Notes: generated by a model not told the origin, from the letters alone. DNA of 64,000 nucleotides from Zychaea mexicana (GCF_025766255.1 NW_026516731.1:183978-247977), one strand, 5' to 3'; numbered from the stretch's first letter, positions 1-15,067 are shown. Program-made: numbers and translations.

Positions 1-100
1 CCTCATGAAAAGACACTTTTGCGTCATGGGCTAGGTAGGTTTTCCTATTATTTTTGCCACATCATCCCAACCTTATTTCTTCTCTCGTCAAAAACAGACA

Positions 101-135
<35 letters not shown>
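101..135. repeat. (ACT)n trinucleotide microsatellite
   Basis: About twelve tandem ACT units lie just before the first recognisable KAR5 exon, in probable 5' UTR, promoter or intron sequence. Length polymorphism would be expected. Confidence 0.9.
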
Positions 136-207
136 GACAACCTTATGGAAAAGCTTATTCTCGTTTTTATTATTCTACTTCTCCTTGAACAACACCAACA
201 ACTGTAG

Positions 208-2154
208 AGGCATTCCGGTCTCTGCAGGATAAAGATCAGGATTGCTTCAAGAATACGGCCAGGATCTTGCATCATGGATGCCGCTCCCTTGCAGCTTCAA
301 AGCACGATCGAGTCAAGTGTAAGCTTCACTCATTTATGAGAAAAAAAGAGATACTTCTCCTGACCATGTCCTGTACTTCCTTTTGCACCCCTGCCTGCCT
401 CCCGAGAAAAAAACAAGAGACCAGTACACATACATAATTGGGCTAAAACCTAAAAAAATGGTTGTCATTGTACACAACTCTAGATGCAGTGATGCTGACC
501 GTGTGTGAACTATCTACAACTAATCTGCCTGTACCCCGCGAATGCTACAATCTTCCGCAAAAGAAGCAAGAATGCGTCACGTATGTTTCCCAGTTTTTAC
601 ACACACTCTCTCTCCGAGCAGCTTTATCGTGCGAGCAAGATTTACTCAGGCAGTCTCACTAATGTACGCTATTATAGTCAGCTGGCCAGTGTGCCGCAGA
701 CATGGACAACATTCAGTGGTAGGTCACATTCTTTCATCATTGTGATACAATTCATTTTCATTTTCAGATGTCAAGGTTACTCACAGTTTAATAATGATGA
801 TGATAAGGTTATTTCCGCGACGCAGGTAACGCACCCTCAATAGCGCAAAGAATCACTTTTAAAAAGAGGTAGCGATGGGACCATGAAGAAAGGTACACAT
901 ACTGTACCGGAATATCTCATGACAAATGTGGCACTCTCCGAACAGAAATGATGTGCCTTGCCATCCGGTACCCTGTAGAACGAGGTATAGTGTATTCTAT
1001 GTGCGTGTGATGTAAAGGTTTAGATAACTAGTCTAATAATAGCAACTACCGCACTTAATTGTATCTAGAGCAATTGGAGGAGCTACATCGCAATTTAACG
1101 AGGGAGCAGCTCAACAACCTCGAAGCTTTACGTATTCAGCAAGAACAAATCTTTGAATGGCGAGATAAAGAAATGGCCGATCTAAAAGAAATTCAAAAGG
1201 CGCAGCAAGCCATGTGGGATCAATGGACTAAACGTTTTGAGGTAAAAAACAGAAAAAAACTTGTTTAGCGTTGTACACAGGCAACATAGTACAGAGAGAG
1301 AGAGAAATTAAAAAAAAAAGAGCAAGAGCCAACCTTGGTAGTTGTTAGTTTGATGAGTGGGCAAAACGTATTATTTAATATCTTGTGATGATGATGTAGA
1401 ACGTACAAGAACAAACTCAAATCCTCTCTAGCCTTGTTCGTGTAATGCAACAACGGCTGGAGTTGAAGCAAAGCCATCAACTAGCCCAGTTTGAACAATT
1501 CGATACGCTGGTGCAACAACGCATGACGCGCATTTGGGAAGACATGGAGCTTGGTTTGGTACATGCGTTGCATCAGTTACACACAGGTGTCGAACAGACC
1601 CTGATGCTCCAGAGACAAATGCAAACTGGCTGGTTTGCTTTTCAGGTATAATAAAGAAAAAGTGGGGAAGAAATCAGCCCACATCTTGTTAACTCGGGCA
1701 TTGTTGTTCTCTCTTTTATCTAATAAATTAATGGTTATTATGTGATGATTGTACACAGGAGGATTGGAAACAGGCTTGGTCGTACTTGAACTCCACAATC
1801 GTAGATACCAAACACTCGGTTCACGCACTCCAAAAGGACATTGATACTGCCCATCGTCAGTTTCAAACCATCCTCAGCCCGTTCAACTTCAAGTCGGTCT
1901 GGATTATTGTGCTACTGTTTCTCTCACGTCGGTGCACTTCTATGTTGATCACAATGACCGTTAATATAAAGGATTTTTTTGTCTTGTCGATCAGCCACGT
2001 TTTTATAAAGCTTACTAGACGAGAGCCTTATCAAGTACAGCTAGAAGAAGTAAGTTTGCTATATGGGTAATAGTAGGATGATACTATAATTTTTCCTTCT
2101 TTTGCACCTTGTTTCCTAATAATGTATCTCTTGTAGATCTACTTGGGAGGTTAA
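208..2154 (+). CDS. KAR5/Tht1/Brambleberry-type nuclear fusion (karyogamy) protein, 5' end unresolved
   Basis: KAR5-family proteins sit in the nuclear envelope/ER and act in membrane fusion during karyogamy. An exon ending at 318 joins 484-718 to read RVKYAVMLTVCEL, followed by a P-x-EC motif and QTWTTFS; the order 'YA..LT.CEL...P.EC...Q.W' is characteristic of the family. Later exons 946-984 (MMCLAIRYPVER), 1069-1241, 1400-1645, 1759-2049 and 2137-2154 encode a long Gln/Glu-rich coiled coil and then hydrophobic segments (VWIIVLLFL and a second stretch near 1960-2010), ending IYLGG-stop. Phases from 946 onward agree. The join between 719 and 945 is not settled. A hydrophobic MEKLILVFIILLLL reading at 145 resembles a signal peptide but is out of frame with the exon at 208, so the start codon is unknown and may lie upstream of the window. 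Confidence 0.75.
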
Positions 2155-2536
2155 TTTATATTTAACACCGAGATACCATTATGGAGGTAGTGTTAATCGA
2201 TATATATACATGTAGCGCACATCATCAATTAGTAGTAAATAGATCCGTACATAGAGTATCTTGCGATAGTGCTAGTTTTTTAAAGCACAATTCATGCCAT
2301 TGTCCCTTTTCGTGTAAATATTAGCTTCTCACATATCAATAAATTACTGTGTAAATAAAGGACACAAAATGGTGCCACGCACATGCAATACCAGGTTTTT
2401 AGGAAATTATCGAGAGCCTACTTTTGACAACAAGCCACTTTTGGGGAATTTGAACCCGAAATTTCAGTTTTTCGAGCTTAAGACGCATAAACGACTCCCA
2501 GAAAAAAGTGTAACGGACCACTGCACCTGTTACAAA
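2155..2536. other. Intergenic: KAR5 3' end and RIO2 promoter
   Basis: A 382-bp AT-rich spacer between two genes in the same direction. AATAAA-like motifs near 2338 could serve KAR5 polyadenylation. An in-frame upstream ATG at 2369 would extend RIO2 by 56 residues. I rejected it because RIO2 proteins normally begin close to the MKLD...RYMS sequence found at 2537. Confidence 0.6.
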
Positions 2537-4590
<2,054 letters not shown>

Positions 4591-5951
4591 TTATTTGTTG
4601 AACCACTGCATCCAATAAATAAAATAAGAAATCAAACGTGACCAGAAGATGGAAGGGTGTATAAATAAATGCATACGTGAGATCGACAATACAAGTAATG
4701 ATAGCCACAATAGTAATAAAGAACATCGATCATGCATCGTATCATATGTTTTTCCCTGCCGGCGTGACCTCATGCTGCATGACGGCTTGACTGGTAAGTG
4801 CAAACATACATAAACAAATCATACACGTACATTTGTTGGTACCACGACAGCTATCCTGCCGATAAATCTTTCTCAACCTCACAGACCCCCCTCCCTTACA
4901 AGCGGTTGTAAGTATAAAGTATACACCTTGCTGCTCCTGCCTAATGTAGTAAACATGCAAACGCTGTACCAGAAGCAACTTGGATAACGGAGGGCGATAA
5001 AGCGAGACATTAGGTGCTCAATGCAAAAAGTTTGCGGTTTGTAATATGTATACATGATAGCTTTGCGTTATTACCACTAGTGGACATAAAAGGAGAGAAA
5101 ACGGGGACGGCACGTTTGCTTGCTTGCAACTGCAGTTTATGTGATTACTATGGTAATCTGCTGCTGCTTCTCCTTCTATGTTTTGATGTTTGTTCTTGAC
5201 AACGCTTAACATCAGCGTGATGGACTTGTTCGTGTGGTTTTCTTGTACTCCTGTTTATACTGCAGTATACGTATACATCCATAATATAAACTGGAAGAGG
5301 GGATCACCTGGTGTTGTGTGAGCTTGTGTCAACATTCTGACTCACTGTAGTATCACACTCTGCTCGAAGAAGACCCATGATACTACATGACACAAAAAGA
5401 AAGGAAGAAAAAAAAACAAGCAGGGTCATCACCTAAACATTTCATATGCGTACAGTCAAATTTGACAACGATTTAATAAACACAGAACACACACGCAGTG
5501 TTTATTATTAGGGTTGCCGGTGGCTGTGCAAGTCTGGGTCATTTATTGCATGCACCCACACGTACTATGTGCACATTGATACACACAATACAAAATTATG
5601 CAATAGACAAAGTAAAAATTGAAGAAAGACTGGTACATGCGTGCGGGGAGGGAAAGTGAAAGTGAGAGAGAAAGAGGGGCCTTTCTCTTCAAGACGATGG
5701 TGCTAACAGCGAGTGTTGTATATGTATACTCCAGAGAGCGATCCCAACAACTTGTGTGGTGTGTGATGCGTGGTAAAAAAAAACGAAACCTTCGTTTGCT
5801 TCCCCCCACACTCTTCAACCTTTTATTTTTCTCCACACTCAACTCACATAACTCACATAAAGTATATTTTTTTTTATTAACACAGCGACCTTTCAACCGT
5901 CCTCTCTCCCCTCCCTCCTCCCCCCTCTCTCTTCTTCTTCTTCTACTTTCA
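4591..5951. other. Intergenic: RIO2 3' region and PAB promoter
   Basis: No coding sequence recognised in about 1.36 kb. The last 60-70 bases before the PAB start codon (about 5880-5950) are strikingly pyrimidine-rich (runs of CT, CCT and TTC on the + strand), typical of highly transcribed fungal promoters and leaders. Open frames here have no family features. Confidence 0.6.
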
Positions 5952-8820
5952 ATGACAGGTCCCGTTCCAACTTCATCTATGGCTTCGCTAAACATCCACG
6001 ATTCCGTTGCTTCTCGAGGACTCAGCATGGCTCAACAACGAGAGATTGCTGCTGCTCAAGCACAAGCTGCCGCAATGGACCGACCTTACCGCCCGTCAAC
6101 AAGACCATTTCCCAGTTCGGCATCGCTTTATGTCGGCGAACTTGATCCGAGTGTACAAGAAACGAACTTGTTCGAAATATTTAACGCCATTGGCCCTGTC
6201 GACAATGTGCGAGTATGTCGGGACGGCATTACCAACCGTAGCTTAGGCTATGCTTTTGTCAACTTCAAAACACACGTCGACGGTAAGTACGAATATTATG
6301 TGAAAAAAAAGACTGCCCAGATATCCCACACACAACCCTCCGCTCACTATGTGTATATATTTACATACATAAACTCAACGTGCGCTATTCGTTTGAATAA
6401 CATGTTATATAGGCGAACGTGCACTGTACGCACTCAACAGCACATTGATTCACGGCAAGCCGTGTCGAGTCATGTGGTCGCAGCGCGATCTTGCTAAACG
6501 CAAAGTATCCGGAGGCAACATATTTGTCAAAAACCTCGATCCTTCCATCACAAGCAAGTCGCTTCGCGACACGTTTGCACACTATGGAGCGATCTTATCA
6601 TGTAAAGTTGTCACGGATCCCCAAGGACAGTCAAAGGGTTATGGTTTTGTGCATTACGATACGATCGAAGCGGCAGAGAATGCAATTCAACATGTCAACG
6701 GAACAACCGTCTATGACAGAGAACTGTAGGGCATAAACACACTACTGCTTTCTTCCTTTGTTGCTCTATACTTTTCTGACACTAAATTACTCTTTCTTCT
6801 TCTCCATGCCACGATTTAAAAAAACACTTCCTTCCCCTCTTTATCCGATGCGCTCCTCGCGCCACTCTCAACATTAGCTACGTGGGACATCACATTCCAA
6901 AACGTGAACGGCAACAGCACCACCAGCAGAATCATCATCATAATAACAATAATCACCAGCATCATACCAACAGCAGCAACAACCATATCAACGGCAGTAT
7001 AAGCAACGGTCATCACCAAAGCAACCACCATGGCAACAATCACCATAACCATGGCAACAATCACCATAACCATAGCAACCTCCTCAACAACAACAATAAC
7101 CATAGTAACCTTCCTAGCAGTAATAACAATCATAGCAGCAACAACAACCATCAGCAACAACAACAACAGCCGATCAAATTTACAAACGTATATGTCAAAA
7201 ACTTGATGCCGGACATTAAAGAAGAAGAGCTCAAAGAACTGTTTGGAGGGTTTGGGGCGATTGTTTCTGTTCTCATCCAGCGCGACGAGAACGGTAACTC
7301 AAAAGGGTTTGGTTTTGTCAACTTTGAGCATCACGAGGATGCGGAACGCGCTGTGCAACAAATGAACGAGACCGAGTATATCGGACGACGGCTGTACGTT
7401 TCCCGAGCACAAAAGAAATCCGAGCGTGAAGAAAACAAGCAACAACAACAAACATCCCCGCATAACACTTCATCACAACAACAGCAACACCAAAATCATT
7501 TTCAGCCAAACAATGCATTTCATCCTCAGCAGCAACCTCATCCATCATCGCATCATGACATTACCACAACTACAGCCACAATCAACAATAACAGCAATAA
7601 TACCTCCCCGCCAAACACTTCAACAGCACCAACAACAACAACAGCAACGAATACCACCAAGCATCACAATCGATACCAAGGCATGAATCTGTATATCAAA
7701 AATTTGGATGACGAAGTTACTGACCAACGCTTGCGGGACGAGTTTGCGAAATATGGCACCATCACCAGTGCCAAAGTCATGCGCGACGAAAAAACGGGCC
7801 AGTCAAAGGGATTCGGCTTTGTATGCTTTAGCAATGCCCAAGAGGGCACCAAGGCCGTAGCAGAAATGAACAACAAGATCGTCTCTTCCAAGGCAATCTA
7901 TGTTGCTCCGGCTCAACGGAAAGAGGAGCGTCGTCACCATGTGGATCATATGGCGCAACGCAATAATCAGTTGCACCTGCAACAGGTAACAAGAAAAACC
8001 AAAGTCAACCTTTTTGTGTCTTGGGTCCAGAGAGACCCCAGGTAGTGCATTATTAGAAACTAACTCACGCATTTTCATGCTATGTATGCACCATTTTGAA
8101 AAACAACAACAAAAAAGCCTTTCATGCCCATGCCTGGCTACATACCCGGCGCACCCGTGTATTACGAGTATAGTGGATTTCCTCCTCAACCCGACGGCAG
8201 GCCGCCCCGATATCAAGCTCCCTATATTAAGCAAGGCTACCCTGTTCCGGTGCATGCCTACTACATGACTACACCTCCTACTCATCCACTCCCACATTCC
8301 CGGCCGCCCGTGTACTCCACTGCTCCAGCAACAGCCGCACAGCCCCCTACCACAGGTGCTCCGACTGGTAGTGCTACCACCACGACCACCACACCAGAAG
8401 ATACTTTGTCAAAAGACGAACAACCCCAACCTCTTACCATGGACATGCTTTCTTCCTACTCGGACGAAACACAGAACCAAATACTCGGCGAACGGATATA
8501 TGCTGTAGTGTAAGTGTTCTTCTTGCTTATAAAGGAGGTGGAGGACAGGGCGGAAACAAGTTTAATAAGGAAACATCTGTCAAACTTTATAATTCTAATT
8601 TGACACATGACTCATCTCTCTCTTTTTTATTCTTTTTTTTAGACAAGCTAAATATCCACAACTGGCTGGTAAAGTGACGGGCATGTTGTTGGAGATGGAT
8701 AAAGAAGACTTGATTTCGCTCATCAATGATCGCGAGTCGCTGGAAAGCAAGGCCGACGAGGCGGTGACAGTACTGGAGCATCATAGAGCAACGTCGTCAT
8801 CGTCGCAAACGGAGGAGTAG
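5952..8820 (+). CDS. PAB1: Polyadenylate-binding protein, cytoplasmic/nuclear
   Basis: It binds mRNA poly(A) tails and promotes translation initiation and controlled deadenylation. Five exons (5952-6282, 6413-6725, 6878-7985, 8118-8509, 8643-8820) give 773 residues. Four RRMs are visible: RRM1 ([12 protein letters not shown]), RRM2 ([11 protein letters not shown]...KGYGFVHY), RRM3 ([11 protein letters not shown]...KGFGFVNF) and RRM4 ([11 protein letters not shown]...KGFGFVCF). A Pro-rich linker and a C-terminal MLLE/PABC domain with [10 protein letters not shown] follow. Most PABPs are 570-680 residues; this one is longer because the RRM2-RRM3 linker (about 6900-7170) is a His/Asn-rich tract and the RRM3-RRM4 linker (about 7430-7675) is Gln/Asn/Thr/His-rich. 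The ATG at 5952 is preferred to an in-frame one at 5619, which would translate the pyrimidine-rich leader. Confidence 0.97.
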
Positions 8821-8836
8821 TAATAGTAATAGCGAG

Positions 8837-8882
8837 TAGTAGTAGTAGTAGTAGTCATCATGTAGCCAACCAACCAACCAAC
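8837..8882. repeat. Short tandem repeats in PAB 3' UTR: (TAG)n and (CCAA)n
   Basis: Directly after the stop codon a run of TAG/AGT units (to about 8857) is followed by four CCAA units. They lie in the short gap (8821-8954) between the convergent PAB and IWR1 genes. Confidence 0.8.
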
Positions 8883-8954
8883 AAAAAAAGTTTTTTTCCA
8901 CGAGATAATGTTAGAGAGAGAGGTATCCCTTTTATGTGTTCGTATGTGCCTGCT

Positions 8955-10378
8955 TTAATAATAATTGTCGTCGTCGGATGACAACTCGTAGCCGTATTCT
9001 ATTCGTATCGATGCTCAACGTTACTATTGATATGGCACAAATCCAATTCCTTTAAAGAACAGCAATGATTTACTTACGGTCTTCGAAATCTTCGTCGCTT
9101 TCTTCGTCCGGGTAGTCATTTTGGTAGAAATCTTCCGCTATTTCACAAGCAGAGCATGCTCAAACTCTTTTCTTACTGCTAATTTACCTTTTTGGAATAT
9201 ATTCCTAAAGAAGAACAAAGAAGCTTACCATTTGAATCCTCATCGCCATAATCGCCAGGCTCGCTGTCTGTGTCATCGTTCATGTATTCCGTTTCGTCGT
9301 TGAACCAAACGCTATTTTATCATAGCATAATAAGCATCTTTACTAATTTTCATGTCATGTAAAACTAGTTTTGGACTTACAGGGATCCAACATTTGCACC
9401 GTGGATTTCTCCTTGTTGGGTATCATCGCGATAATAGACATCGTACACATATTCGTCTTCTGCCTCCCTGACACGTTCATTTACTATAGAAAGAGTGTAG
9501 TACAGATCAGGACATCCCTACTCTCAAATAGTAGATAGTAGATACTGGATTGTAAATAGTAGGTGCTTACATGTCAAATACTCTTTGACCATTGGAATAA
9601 AATTGCACATGATATCGTCGTCTTCTTCATCATCGGTATCAGCAAACAATTTCGCTTTGGATGAAGGACTTCTGGAAGCAGCAGCATGCTCGTTGTCCTC
9701 ACGTACAGCTTCGTACATTTGCAAAAGCTCGTCCGCAGCATTTTTTACAGCAGGTGGTTGATCGCTACGGCGTTGGTCACGATTTTGATTAATGACTCGA
9801 TACCGGGCCTGTCGGACGTTGCTTTGCTTTTGTTGTGCCAGTCGATCCTTTCGCTCTTCGAGTGTTTCTGGTGTACGAGGACGAGATCCAGGTTGGACGC
9901 GACGAGTGATTCTTTCTTTCAGCTTTTGTGCTTCTGTAATGTTCTTTAAGCTTTTTTCTTCGACCGTCTCTGCAAGTCTGAAAATTGTTGGTAACGACGT
10001 TGCGGAAACTGTTTGTTGTTGTTTTTTTTCCGTATAAAAACTCGATCAGCTTTTCATAGATCCGATAAACAATCACTAAAGCATTTGCACATGGACGACA
10101 CATGATAAATGCGCGCACACAGAGGCACACACACCTTTAAGTGATCCAGCACCCTCTTTCAAGCTATCTTTTCGTAATCTTTTATTGTCTTCTTGGGTTT
10201 GCAACACTGCCAAGCATTTTATATGATTTTATGTCAGTAATTGGAAAAAAGAATTTGCTCTCTTCTTCTCTCTTTCTAATTATTGTAGTTAATTACACAG
10301 TGCTTCCAAAGGCTCTTCGGTACGTTTACGCTTGATGCGTAACAGAGTCAAGGACTGTTTAGCCGGTGGAGTTTCCAT
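8955..10378 (-). CDS. IWR1: IWR1/SLC7A6OS-type RNA polymerase II nuclear import factor
   Basis: Iwr1 binds assembled RNA polymerase II and directs its nuclear import through an N-terminal NLS. Seven exons (10297-10378, 10135-10206, 9571-9969, 9381-9483, 9229-9311, 9078-9137, 8955-8998) sum to 843 nt, 280 residues, with consistent phases. The N-terminus LLRIKRKRTEEPLEAL matches the family's basic 'LR.KRKR.EEPL.AL' motif. The hallmark YVYDVYY motif is in the fourth exon, followed by an acidic C-terminus (YPDEESDEDFED ... YELSSDDDNYY). The third exon carries a charged helical middle and an acidic DTDDEEDDD stretch. It is convergent with PAB, 134 bp apart. All expected features are present. Confidence 0.93.
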
Positions 10379-11923
10379 TTAATTGACTTTATTTGAGGAA
10401 TTAAAGAAAGAGATCGATCTCGTTGTCCCCGAACTTGGAGGTTACATGTACACAGAGAAAGATGAGCTGAGTTCGTTTATAGCTCCAAAAGCGGTAAATA
10501 ATGGGGTCGATATCCTTTCCGCTGCTGTTATTCTTGTTTGGTATTGTGCGATCATCACACAATACTCTCCACTGTTAAGGAGTGCTATCACTTATGCCAC
10601 TACTACTATAAAGAGTTTCTAACAATATAAACAGAAATTATGATTGCTCGTTTCTTTGAACCGAATAGCGAAGCGTTTAGTGGTTTCCACCCGGACGAAG
10701 GCAGCATCTGGGTTGGCTCGCCTGCGGATCCTGTAGTGACAGAACCCCAATTACGGTGCATAAACAAAGCGCGGTACATTAACGAGAACTAATGAGAAGC
10801 AATAAAGAAGCTTTGCCAAGTAAAAAGAGCTCACTCATTTTTGCCAAGCAAGCGGCACGGTTTGTTTCTTTATAATATTTGCAGAAGTATAAACAGTTAT
10901 GCAACACGCCCGCTTCCTGAACAATCAAGGGTTATCATATAGTCAATGTTTCACGATGCCAATCTGGCTGCAGTAGTGTTTGATTGTCTGTCGTTATGAT
11001 TAGCCATGTATATGTTCAGTGTTTATAGAGTCTCAAAAATTACTAACTAGTCTAGCGTTATCATCTCTTATAGATTCAAATTAACGATAACAGTTAATGT
11101 ACTTGCCATAAAAATCGCGATTTATGCCGGTTATCCTTGCTATTGCATATTATTGTAGACGAATAAAAGTAAGTATTATCGTATGCAAAAAGGATTCACG
11201 GCGTGTCGACGATCATTCAGTGCGCTATGCGGCAACACGTTGGAGCATATATCCATGGGACGACTTGAAAAATCAGCTTCGGGCTAACAACCTGTAGCAG
11301 CCATGCATGAATAAAATGCGCATGCCCTTTTCCCAAAGTCTCTCAAACTCGCACTTAGCTAAACACATGAAAAGTGAGTATACACACCGACATTGAAGGC
11401 TACGTTGGGATGCTGCGTCAGAAAACCATGCTGAGCAGTATAGCGTTTTTGACGCAAGGAATCAAGCCGCTGAAGCAACGGAAAGAGGTTTTGCGAAGCA
11501 AGTAGCTATGGAGCAACAATAACGTCGCTCATCATTTCATATGCTGTTTATTGATGATTGTGGCTGTATATGAGGCTGGGGGGGCGAAAGGCGCATGTGT
11601 GAAAAAGCTATGAGAAGTAATGTAACCACATACTGCTACCCTTGATATACTGGATTGAAAACGACAAGTGCTACCTTTAGGCCCGACACCGGAATGATGG
11701 AAGTTAGCACTGTGCTTGTCGGAAATACAAATATTGCATGTGGCCAATAAACTAACGCCCTTGTCTTCTGTACTACAGTCACCATCGCCGTGCCGAGCTG
11801 TTCTACTCTCCCCCGCCTCTCTTACTAACAATTCATATTGAGCTTGAATTCTATCAAAAATAATAAAATAAAAAAAAGTCCCCGAAAAAGAACACCCTCG
11901 AGTTTTGCGTGGTTTGTTACTGC
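10379..11923. other. Intergenic between IWR1 and the Kelch gene (divergent promoters)
   Basis: About 1.5 kb with no recognisable gene. An 80-codon + strand frame (10383-10622) starts 4 bases from the IWR1 ATG, so it would overlap the IWR1 5' UTR, and it shows no family motif; I do not call it. Other short frames have no supporting features. Confidence 0.5.
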
Positions 11924-14095
11924 ATGTCACAATTCACATCGTCAACTACGTCCTCGGGCTCGAATAATGCTGCCACGATAAGCACGCGCTTTGCTCACGG
12001 CGACGTAAACTCTAGTTCCATCTCGACTAATTCCGGAATGCACCGTGATGATGACAGGTAACTTGTTTTACGTTATTACGACATACAAACTAGGGGAATC
12101 AAGTGCACATGTATATAGTATACTCTACTATCTATCTATTCTATCTGTTACTATATAACAGCAAAGAAAAAGAGACCCCTTCTGGGAAGAAAGAGAAGGA
12201 ATCAGCATAAAGTACCTTTACAGTTTCCTAATGCAGAGCATGTTCTGTGGGGGGGTTGGGGCGGGATCCTGTCATTTAGTAGTACCGTTTCTGAATTACC
12301 GGAATCACCTACGTTACCACCGGACTCAAGCCGCGGTGAGGATTTTACCGATATGGGCCAGCTGCCAAAATCACCAATACGAACCAAAGCGGTAGACCTG
12401 CAACCGATACCCGCAACCTCCACATTCCAACAACACCAACAAACCACGTCAAACTCAGGCAAGTTTTAAAGAGGTGGTTAGGTGTATGAGATAGATGCAT
12501 GCATGCATGCATACGAAGGAAAGAAAACAGAAGAGTTTAGCTAATGTCGTTGGTATACTCAAATCAATAGCCTCTTATTCGTCGACTGCACAACCTATGG
12601 AACGCGCTCGCTCTGCACAATCCGCCCCAACTTCTCGCACCACCCATAGTGGTAACCATAGTAGCAGCAATAAGCATGTACGACAAGTAGCATCACACAA
12701 TACCTTACAACCGCGTCGCTCCAAACGCTCTGCCGCTATTCCTGATCATATGGCTGCTGCTCTTGAACTAAGTGCATCGCCTAATGTGCCGCCTGCCCCG
12801 GCAGCAGGCATGTACTGGTCTCGTGCAGTAACATATGGTCGTGGTCCATCGCGTCCTCTGCGTGCTCACACTATCAACTTGATTGGGGAGCAGCTCTTTG
12901 TATTTGGTGGATGCGATATCAAGACATGCTTCAATTCCCTCTATGTCCTCGATATGGGTAAATGGTCGCTTTAATCTTTCAACACGAGGGAACATTTTAA
13001 AAGCAGAGCAATGCTTGCAAAAAAAAAACACGAACTAAATCGAAACATCCTATAGACACCATGACATGGTCAAAGCCAAGAACTGCGGGTCAAGCCCCAC
13101 CCCCTTGTCGAGCTCATTCAAGCACGCTGGTCGAACGCGACTTGGGATCCGGAAAACGCGCCCATTACCTGTATATCTTTGGCGGTGGTGACGGACCAAA
13201 TTATTTCAACGATCTCTACGTGCTATATACAGATACCCTGACCTGGTCGAAACCCAAGTGCGAAGGCACGCCTCCTTCCCCACGACGTGCACATACAACG
13301 TGTTTGTGGGGTGATAAAATTGTTGTAGTAGGCGGTGGCGATGGTGCACGCGCCTTATCAGATGTGCACATGCTTGATATTGCAGATCCAGCACGTCCTC
13401 GATGGACACATATCAAGCCACTGGGTGTGGCGCCCATTGCTCGAGGTTATCACACCAGCAATCTGGTCAAGGACAAGTTGATTGTGTTTGGCGGTAGTGA
13501 TGGGCATGAATGCTTTAGTGATGTCCACATTTTAGATTTGGGTAAGACATACTCGGTGTGTTTTAATAGTACAGGTAACTCACACAGTACTCAATGATAG
13601 CGACCAACCGATGGAATCAAATCGAACTGGATAGAGTTGTACCTCGTCTAGCGCATTCCGCAACGCAAGTCGGCTCTTACGTGTTTGTCATAGGCGGTCA
13701 TGATGGATCGCGCTATTCAAACGACGTGTTACTATTGAACTTGGGTAATTTGGCAGCTCTTTTCTAATTGCTATCATTTGGATCACTTATTGATTTTGCC
13801 TTTCTCCCGCACGTATAAACGCAGTGACCATGAGTTGGGAGTCGCGTAGGATCTATGGCGGTGCACCTAGTCCACGAGGCTATCATGCTGCAGTGCTGCA
13901 TGATTCGAGACTGTACATCCTCGGCGGTTATGATGGCAAATCGGTTTTCGACGATGTGTATATGATGGGTAAGTCTTTTTTAATCCGAGAAATAAGTGAA
14001 AGGTTTCTAATTACGCTTGCTACATTGTTTACGCAGAATTATCAGCTTCGAGTTACCTTCCGCAGATTACGAACTTTGAAATAGACCTCATGTAG
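11924..14095 (+). CDS. Kelch-repeat beta-propeller protein
   Basis: A cytoplasmic Kelch propeller, probably a scaffold in polarity or signalling; the exact role is not assignable from sequence. Seven exons (11924-12057, 12280-12458, 12571-12957, 13056-13541, 13601-13744, 13825-13968, 14037-14095) total 1533 nt, 510 residues. The first about 170 residues are Ser/Thr-rich and probably disordered. Six Kelch repeats follow, each with a Gly-Gly after a hydrophobic strand (FVFGGC, YIFGGGD, VVVGGGD, IVFGGSD, FVIGGHD, YILGGYD) and a downstream W or aromatic position. The protein ends soon after the sixth repeat, with no BTB or coiled-coil tail, which separates it from Tea1 and KLHL proteins. The second intron uses a GC donor (see findings). 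Only acceptor 12279 keeps the reading frame for exon 2. Confidence 0.88.
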
Positions 14096-15067
14096 ATAAC
14101 CCTCCTCTTTGTTTTTCTTCCTTCTTCTTATTCATCCCTTCCCTCGCTTCCCTCCTTCTCTTTTTAATACTCTTACTGTTAATAATATAGTCACACTTTT
14201 CGCTTTCTTCTATACACATATACACACTATCACTCGCCAAGTCACTCACCCACTCTCTTGCCTTTATTTTTTTTTTTTTGGTTTCTATATGGATGCTTAT
14301 TGGTCCGTTTGGATATCTGTCAATTCTACTTTTTGGCCTTTTTGACAAATGCCAAGACATTGTTTGATTGAAGCAAGGAATCCAATCCGAAAAGCTGTCT
14401 AAACATAGTGTACTTTTCCTCTCCCCATCCACTTTGACCTCACAACAATATCACGAGATTTACATCCTAATATTGATATTTCTGTGTCGCGGTTTTCTTT
14501 ACAGTGTAAAACTATTCAGTATTACATTATCCTCGGCTTGGCTTCATTGCTCTATAGGAAAAAGATACTGAGTCTCAGTGTAAGCAATGAAAACCGTTGC
14601 AAAGCAACAACCGAAGAGGAAAATTGGTGGGATTGTTCCTACTACTGACACTAGTTCTGAATGCACTGTGTAACGCATGCAATAACTAGAGCGCAGCTGC
14701 TTTTCATACTAAATCTACACACACAGAATGCGTGCTCTACCCTACCAGCTGTGAGTCCTGGCGAGAATTGTTTCCGCTTGCAGGGATAAAAAAGACACTT
14801 TTCGTCTACTTTTCATATGAAGCAATAGGTCCATAGTCATGACCTGAAATCACATTGGAAATGGTGAAACATTTTCTGAAGCCGATCGCCAGTCGAGTCT
14901 TGTGAAACATTGCGTCGATCCTTCTGCTTGTAGGCCGATCTTTCTTTTTGGCGGGATCACTCCCGGTTCTTGGCTCGGGTTCTCTTCTTCTCTTCTCTCT
15001 TCTCTATTTTATTTCCTTTATAACCTTCTTCAGCTTTTCAAGCTTCTTTATTAAATCATAATACAAA
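14096..15067. other. Intergenic: Kelch 3' region and epsin promoter
   Basis: 972 bp, AT-rich with TC-rich runs around 14100-14160 and 14980-15030. The latter lies directly upstream of the epsin ATG and is probably its core promoter and leader. No gene seen. Confidence 0.5.

Noticed and set aside
5619..5951. N-terminal extension of PAB from an upstream in-frame ATG
   Set aside because: It would translate the pyrimidine-rich leader and add about 110 residues with no PABP counterpart; 5952 fits the family.
6816..7166. Minus-strand Val/Met-rich frame
   Set aside because: Antisense of the His/Asn-rich PAB linker; composition is explained by the repeat.
10383..10622. 80-codon ORF divergent from IWR1
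   Set aside because: Starts 4 bases from the IWR1 start codon, leaves no room for a promoter or leader, and has no recognisable motif.
12162..12279. Kelch exon beginning at the first AG (12161)
   Set aside because: Reads into a stop after 15 codons; the acceptor at 12279 keeps the frame and gives SSTVSELPESP.
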